In this document: piece by piece, positions 59,783-64,000 of the stretch
Layout of the letters: each line of letters starts with the position of its first letter
Position numbering within the stretch: position 1 is the stretch's first letter
Assembly (NCBI GenBank): GCA_963662645.2
Contig: OY759762.1
Span: 2,666,001-2,730,000, forward strand
Direction: 5' to 3'
Length of the DNA: 64,000 nucleotides
DNA from: Aldehydirespirator sp963662645
GTDB lineage: Bacteria > Actinomycetota > Acidimicrobiia > Acidimicrobiales > Aldehydirespiratoraceae
Position numbers and translations under genes: made by a program
Notes under the pieces: model-generated
What the model was told of the DNA's origin: nothing
Databases searched by the model: none
What the model saw: the letters and a program-made list of their open reading frames with translations, nothing else

Positions 59783-61439
59783 AGCGCTCGCCGTCGGCTT
59801 CGGACTGGTTCTGATGGCTGCCGGATGCAGCGGCGAGCGCTCACGGGGCCACGATCCGGCCATGTCGGGCGGGGACCCGCAGGCGACCGTTGCAACCGCA
59901 CCCACGGTGTCGCGCACCACCTCGACTACCTCGACGCAGCCTGAGGCTCGTCCCGAACCGACGTCACCTCCGGCCGAGGACCCAGGCGACGCGGAGGCCC
60001 CACCCTCGGTCACGCCCCCGGAGTCCGATCCCATCGGCTGGGAGGATCTGGAGCACCTCACGGTGGAGGTCGACGGAGAGGTCGTCCGCCTGGAGGGAGG
60101 CAGGGCCACGGTGTCGCACGGCGGCGCCTCGGCGAGCATCTTCACGCTCCAGAACCGCGTGGCTCAGGGCGACCTCGACGGCGACGGAGACGACGATGTG
60201 GTCGCCCACATCGTCGAGCGGTCCGCGGGGACGGGCGTCTTCCACCTGGTCGTGCCCGTGATCGACGATGGCGGCACCGCCATGGCGCGGCCTTCAATCT
60301 TCGTCGGCGACCGGATTGTCATGGACGCCATCACGGTGCGCGACGGCCTGATCGAGGTGGCCCTGTTCGACCGGGCCCAGGACGAGCCCTTCACCGTCAT
60401 CTCCCGGCACACGACGCTGGAGATCGACCTGTCGGCGCCGGCGCCGCTGGTGAGAGTGGTCGATACGGAGGCCATCGAGGACATGCCGCTGCCGGGTCCG
60501 GAGCGGCCGGGGGTGAACATCCGCTTCGAGCCGGGCTCGGGGAACGCGACGGAGTCCGGGACCATCGACTTCCGCGAGCGCCAGACCTACACGGTGTACG
60601 CATCAGAGGGCCAGCCGTTCACCGCCACGCTGCGAGCACCTCTGGGCGTGTGGCTCGATGTCCGCCTGGACCACCTGGTTGTCACGTCTGCCGCCCAACG
60701 GTCCCAACTTGTGGAGGCGGCGTTGCCGGCGACCGGACCGTGGAAGTTGACCGTGGTCTCCTCGCACGCAGGGGAGTCGGACTACGAGCTCACCGTCGCG
60801 GTTCTGCCGCTGCCGCAGGCCGAGCCCGCGCCCACGACCACTACGGAGGCCGTGACCGTGCCCCGGCCGGTCACGCCCGACGACGACGGTGACGTGGTCT
60901 ATCTGACCTTCGATGACGGCCCTCATTCCGTCTACACCCCGCAAGTGCTCGATGTCCTGGCCCGTCACGACGCCCGGGCGACGTTCTTCGTGGTGGGGTC
61001 GCTGGCGCAGGCCCATCCCGACATCATCGAGCGGATTGCGTCCGAGGGCCACACCATCGCCAACCATTCCTGGAACCACGAGGATCTGGCCGGGCTGTCC
61101 CGGGCGGCCTTCGACGAGACGATCAGCCGGACCCAGGCAGTCCTGGGGGACTTGGCCGCGCCGTGCCTGCGCCCGCCGTACGGGTCGATCGACGCCTTCA
61201 CAAGAGAGTGGGCGTCGTCCCACGGACTGTCGCTGCTGACGTGGGACGCCAGCCCCGGCGACTGGAACCGTCCCCCGGCAGAGGAGATCGCCGACTACAT
61301 CGTGAAGTGGGCCCGGCCCGGTGTGGTCCTCCTGCTGCACGACGGTGGCGGCGACCGCTCCCGGACGGTGCAGGGCCTGGACATGGCTCTGGAGCGGCTG
61401 GCCGACCGGGGCCTGCGCTACGAGCCCGTCTGCCTCTGA
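59772..61439 (+). CDS. Lipoprotein polysaccharide deacetylase (NodB domain)
   Basis: A 555-residue exported protein. A short signal ends in a lipobox (VLMAAGCSG). A Thr/Pro/Glu-rich linker follows. The middle section has a calcium-type FG-GAP motif (GDLDGDGDDDVV) and a beta-rich domain. The C-terminal NodB domain has YLTFDDGPHS (catalytic and metal Asp), HTIANHSWNHEDL (the two metal His), RPPYGSID and LLLHDGG. It should remove acetyl groups from a cell-wall or capsule polysaccharide at the surface. Start GTG 59772 (or TTG 59775). Confidence 0.88.
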   Translation: MLPRALAVGFGLVLMAAGCSGERSRGHDPAMSGGDPQATVATAPTVSRTTSTTSTQPEARPEPTSPPAEDPGDAEAPPSVTPPESDPIGWEDLEHLTVEVDGEVVRLEGGRATVSHGGASASIFTLQNRVAQGDLDGDGDDDVVAHIVERSAGTGVFHLVVPVIDDGGTAMARPSIFVGDRIVMDAITVRDGLIEVALFDRAQDEPFTVISRHTTLEIDLSAPAPLVRVVDTEAIEDMPLPGPERPGVNIRFEPGSGNATESGTIDFRERQTYTVYASEGQPFTATLRAPLGVWLDVRLDHLVVTSAAQRSQLVEAALPATGPWKLTVVSSHAGESDYELTVAVLPLPQAEPAPTTTTEAVTVPRPVTPDDDGDVVYLTFDDGPHSVYTPQVLDVLARHDARATFFVVGSLAQAHPDIIERIASEGHTIANHSWNHEDLAGLSRAAFDETISRTQAVLGDLAAPCLRPPYGSIDAFTREWASSHGLSLLTWDASPGDWNRPPAEEIADYIVKWARPGVVLLLHDGGGDRSRTVQGLDMALERLADRGLRYEPVCL

Positions 61440-61469
61440 CCGCTAGCCGACCGTCGCCAGCCCGCCCGG

Positions 61470-61600
61470 CTATGCTGCGGCACGCCGACAGGCAGCGAAG
61501 CCGGTGCGAACCCGGCGCTGTCCCGCAGCGGTGATGCTCGCCGGCCAGGGCCGGTGAGACGAGTCCGATCGCCTGGCTGCCGGCTTCACGGACCGACCCT
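61470..61600 (+). ncRNA. Cobalamin (B12) riboswitch
   Basis: The leader of the btuF gene contains the conserved core GAAGCCGGTGCGAACCCGGC, then GCTGTCCCGCAGCGGTGA, and a B12-box-like segment GAGTCCGATCGCCTGGCTGCC. The order and spacing match cobalamin riboswitches. Binding of B12 would lower expression of the downstream importer. Boundaries are approximate. Confidence 0.92.
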
Positions 61601-61673
61601 CGAGGCAAGGGGAAGGCTCGTGCGGTGGTACTCCCGCTGCTCGGCCCCGAACTCGAGCAGAAGGGAGAACCAG

Positions 61674-62564
61674 ATGACCGACACCGCAACCCGGCAAACA
61701 GTCCGGTGGGCCAGGCTCCTGCTGGTTGTGCTGGCCGCAATCCTCTTCGCGGCCGCCTGCAGCGGCACCCCAGACGACGACCAGTCCGCTGACCAGCGGA
61801 TCGTGTCCATCTCGCCGACCGCCACCGAGATGCTGTTCGCCATCGGCGCGGGCGACCGGGTAGTGGCCGTCGACCAGTTCTCGTACTACCCGGACGAGGC
61901 TCCGGTCACCGACCTCGACGGCTGGAACCCCAACATCGAGGCCATCGCCTCCTACGACCCCGACCTGGTGGTCATGCAGACCAGCGGCGACGTCGGCGCC
62001 AGCCTGGAGGCTCTCGGCATCGAGGTGTGGGCCCACGACGCCCCGTTCGCCTTCGAGGACGTGTACGTCCAGATCGAACAGCTCGGCGAGGTCACGGGAC
62101 GGACCGACGAAGCGGCCGCGCTGGTCGCCGACATGAGGGCCGAGATCGCCGAGTTGATCGCGGCCGCGCCCGACGCGTCCGGCCTGACCTACTACCACGA
62201 GTTGGACAACACGCTCTACACCGTCACCAGCAGCACGTTCGTCGGGCAGGTGTACAGCCTGTTCGGCCTCACCAACGTCGCCGACCCCGCCGACGCCGAC
62301 GGCAGCGCTTGGGGCTATCCGCAGCTGAGCGACGAGTACCTGGTGGACGCCGACCCCGACGTGATCTTCCTGGCCGACACCCTTTGCTGCGGCCAGAACG
62401 CGCAGACCGTGGCGGCCCGACCCGGCTGGGACCAGCTCACCGCGGTGCAGGACGGCCGGATTGTCGAGCTCAGCGACGACATCGTGTCGCGCTGGGGTCC
62501 CCGCCTGGTGGACTTCATCGCAGCCATCTCCGACGTCCTAGTGTCGATCGACGCAGCGAGCTAG
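61674..62564 (+). CDS. btuF: Cobalamin ABC transporter substrate-binding lipoprotein
   Basis: A 296-residue lipoprotein with Cys29 in the lipobox (LFAAACSG) and a class III binding fold (IVSISPTATEMLFAIGAGDRVV, NIEAIASYDPDLVV, WDQLTAVQDGRIVEL). ATG 61674 follows an AAGGGAGA site. The upstream cobalamin riboswitch and the following BtuC/BtuD genes identify the substrate as B12 or a corrinoid; by sequence alone it could also be a siderophore-binding protein. Confidence 0.92.
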   Translation: MTDTATRQTVRWARLLLVVLAAILFAAACSGTPDDDQSADQRIVSISPTATEMLFAIGAGDRVVAVDQFSYYPDEAPVTDLDGWNPNIEAIASYDPDLVVMQTSGDVGASLEALGIEVWAHDAPFAFEDVYVQIEQLGEVTGRTDEAAALVADMRAEIAELIAAAPDASGLTYYHELDNTLYTVTSSTFVGQVYSLFGLTNVADPADADGSAWGYPQLSDEYLVDADPDVIFLADTLCCGQNAQTVAARPGWDQLTAVQDGRIVELSDDIVSRWGPRLVDFIAAISDVLVSIDAAS

Positions 62565-62589
62565 ACGCCGGAGGAGCGGGCGGCTTGAC

Positions 62590-63660
62590 GTGAGCGACTC
62601 GCAGTCAACCGGCGGATCTAGCGCCGCCCTGCAGGCGTCGGGCCTGCGGCTGGGCCCGCTGGCTTCCGGCCTGGCCGCGGCTGCCGTCGCGGTGATCGCA
62701 GGGCTGACGATCGGCCCGGTGGACATCGCCGCGCATCGGGTCGCCCTGCAGCTGCTGGACGGGCTTCCGGGCTTGGCGATCGACTCCGGCCTGAGCGACG
62801 CCCACACCGCCATCGTGGAGCAGATCCGGCTGCCGCGGGTGGCGCTCGGCCTCCTGGTCGGGGCCACCCTGTCCGTGAGCGGTGCCGCCTATCAGGGCGC
62901 GTTCCGGAACCCGCTGGCCGACCCGTACCTGCTCGGCATCGCGGCCGGAGCCGGGCTCGGAGCCACCATCGCCATCACCAGCAACCTGGGCGACGGAGCC
63001 GGCGTGCTGGACCCAGTGCCGCTGGCCGCCTTCGCGGGTGCGCTCATCTCGGTGACGGTGTCGTACGTGGCCGGCCATCTCGGGGGCCGCTCGGTGGCGT
63101 CGCTGATCCTGGCCGGCATCGCAGTGGCCAGCTTCCTCACCGCCTGCCAGACCTACGTGCTGCAGGCCAACAGCGACGCATTCCGTCAGATCTTCGCCTG
63201 GATCCTGGGCCGCATCGCCACCTCGGGATGGTCCGAGCCCGTGCTGATGCTGCCCTATTTCGCGGTGACCGTGGCGGTGGTGCTGCGCTACCGCCGGGCG
63301 CTCGACGTGCTGGCCGTCGGCGACGAGGAGGCCGCCGCGCTCGGTCTGGAGCCCCGCCGGGTCCGGTTGGTCGTGGTGCTGGCCGCGTCTCTCGGCGCGG
63401 CTGCAGCGGTGTCGGTGAGCGGGCTCATCGGCTTCGTGGGCATCATCGTGCCCCACACGGTGCGCCTCGCGTTCGGCAGCAGCAACCGTGTGGTGCTGCC
63501 GTTGTCGGTGCTGTTCGGCGGAGCGTTCATGGTTCTCGCCGATCTGGCCGCCCGGACCGCGCTGGCGCCGGCCGAGCTGCCCATCGGCGTGGTGACCGCG
63601 TTCTTGGGCGCCCCCTTCTTCGTGCTGGTGCTGCGGACCAGCCGGCGGGAGATCTGGTGA
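62590..63660 (+). CDS. btuC: Cobalamin ABC transporter permease (FecCD/BtuC family)
   Basis: A 356-residue permease with ten or so membrane helices and family marks EQIRLPRVALGLLVGATLSVSGAAYQG (here as EQIRLPRVALGLLVGATLSV), FRNPLADPYLLGI, ALGLEPRRVRLVVV and SGLIGFVGIIVPHTVRL. GTG 62590 lies 25 bases after btuF. A start-like GTG at 63657 overlapping its stop belongs to a short dead-end frame. Confidence 0.93.
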   Translation: MSDSQSTGGSSAALQASGLRLGPLASGLAAAAVAVIAGLTIGPVDIAAHRVALQLLDGLPGLAIDSGLSDAHTAIVEQIRLPRVALGLLVGATLSVSGAAYQGAFRNPLADPYLLGIAAGAGLGATIAITSNLGDGAGVLDPVPLAAFAGALISVTVSYVAGHLGGRSVASLILAGIAVASFLTACQTYVLQANSDAFRQIFAWILGRIATSGWSEPVLMLPYFAVTVAVVLRYRRALDVLAVGDEEAAALGLEPRRVRLVVVLAASLGAAAAVSVSGLIGFVGIIVPHTVRLAFGSSNRVVLPLSVLFGGAFMVLADLAARTALAPAELPIGVVTAFLGAPFFVLVLRTSRREIW

Positions 63661-63703
63661 AGAACGCAGCCCCGCAGCCTGTCACCGAGCCGGTGGCGCT
63701 CAC

Positions 63704-64000
63704 ATGAAGAACGCAGTGAGCGTGCGGGCGCTGGACGTCGCCCTCGACGGCACCCGCGTGCTGCGCGGCGTCGACCTGATTGCGGCGACCGGGGAGTGGG
63801 TCAACATCATCGGCCCCAACGGAGCAGGCAAGACCACCCTCCTGCGAGCGCTGCTCGGCTTGGTGGACTTCGAGGGGGAGATCGTCATCGACGGGTTGAG
63901 CGACCGGCGTCGCTCGGCCCGGGCCCGCAAGATCGCCTACGTTCCGCAGACGCCGGTGATCCCGCCGGGGATGCTTGTCGGCGACTACGCGCTCTTGGGG
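63704..64000 (+). CDS. btuD: Cobalamin ABC transporter ATPase, 3' end outside window
   Basis: The first 99 residues of an ABC ATPase: VRALDVALDGTRVLRGVDLIA, Walker A GPNGAGKTTLLRALLG and the Q-loop region IAYVPQTPVIPPG. It runs off the right edge. ATG 63704 lies 43 bases after btuC. The same twelve-base start sequence (TGAAGAACGCAG) also occurs at 63658, overlapping the btuC stop, where it opens a 16-codon frame that ends at 63707. Confidence 0.92.
   Translation, partial: MKNAVSVRALDVALDGTRVLRGVDLIAATGEWVNIIGPNGAGKTTLLRALLGLVDFEGEIVIDGLSDRRRSARARKIAYVPQTPVIPPGMLVGDYALLG

Overview
The window is a high-GC actinobacterial chromosome segment, most likely from class Acidimicrobiia or a close relative. 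This is inferred from gene style and content (frequent GTG/TTG starts, four-base start/stop overlaps, an HpnC/D/E squalene route, an actinobacterial Tad pilus set, CIRCE-groEL, a HemQ-type haem gene). No taxonomic marker gene is present. The stretch from about 26.0 to 29.5 kb is visibly more AT-rich than the rest and looks transferred.

Left part (1-26 kb): two parallel amide-use gene sets. Set 1 (1.5-11 kb, plus strand) has an ArsR-type repressor, a cytoplasmic fusion of an SRPBCC domain to an AmiC/UrtA-like ligand-binding domain, a complete Urt/Liv-type ABC importer whose second permease is fused to an ATPase, an amidase-signature hydrolase and a PaaK-like CoA ligase. Set 2 (12.3-26 kb) has an acyl-CoA ligase, a broken LivF ATPase, a permease-ATPase fusion, a LivH permease, a lipoprotein binding protein, a NarL-type response regulator with a soluble GAF histidine kinase, a second amidase, an acyl-CoA dehydrogenase and another acyl-CoA ligase. 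A dyad related to ACCTGCA-NN-TGCAGGT occurs five times upstream of the set-2 units, twice as a pair exactly 28 bp apart, and suggests one regulon. The inferred flow is amide import, hydrolysis to acid and ammonia, CoA activation, then oxidation. Two homologous NCS2 nucleobase permeases lie in this neighbourhood, one cut by the left edge and one in the AT-rich segment. The second ends in a domain resembling an RsbW-type ATPase.

Middle (26-35 kb): an AT-rich block (amidohydrolase, DUF1330 protein, NCS2 permease), then a decayed region next to tRNA-Thr(UGU). The decayed region holds a DUF4143 remnant, a ribbon-helix-helix antitoxin with a short Doc-like partner, NYN-nuclease pieces on opposite strands and a duplicated fragment of an unknown gene. 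It is bracketed by two related DMT-like membrane proteins.

35-43.7 kb (minus strand): a Tad/Flp pilus locus (CpaB-like, TadA, TadB, TadC, Flp-like peptide, three TadE/G-like pseudopilins) preceded by two large secreted proteins, one with an Asn/Gln-rich tract.

43.8-64 kb: hpnC-hpnD-hpnE squalene synthesis; a LytR_C protein; glycerate kinase; a MoaD-like protein; CIRCE-groEL; nitrobindin; FdhD; a frameshifted hemQ; a NUDIX hydrolase; PAC2; acetoacetyl-CoA synthetase; GNAT; TesB; GtrA; a methyltransferase; a lipoprotein polysaccharide deacetylase; and a cobalamin riboswitch driving a BtuF-BtuC-BtuD importer that runs off the right edge.
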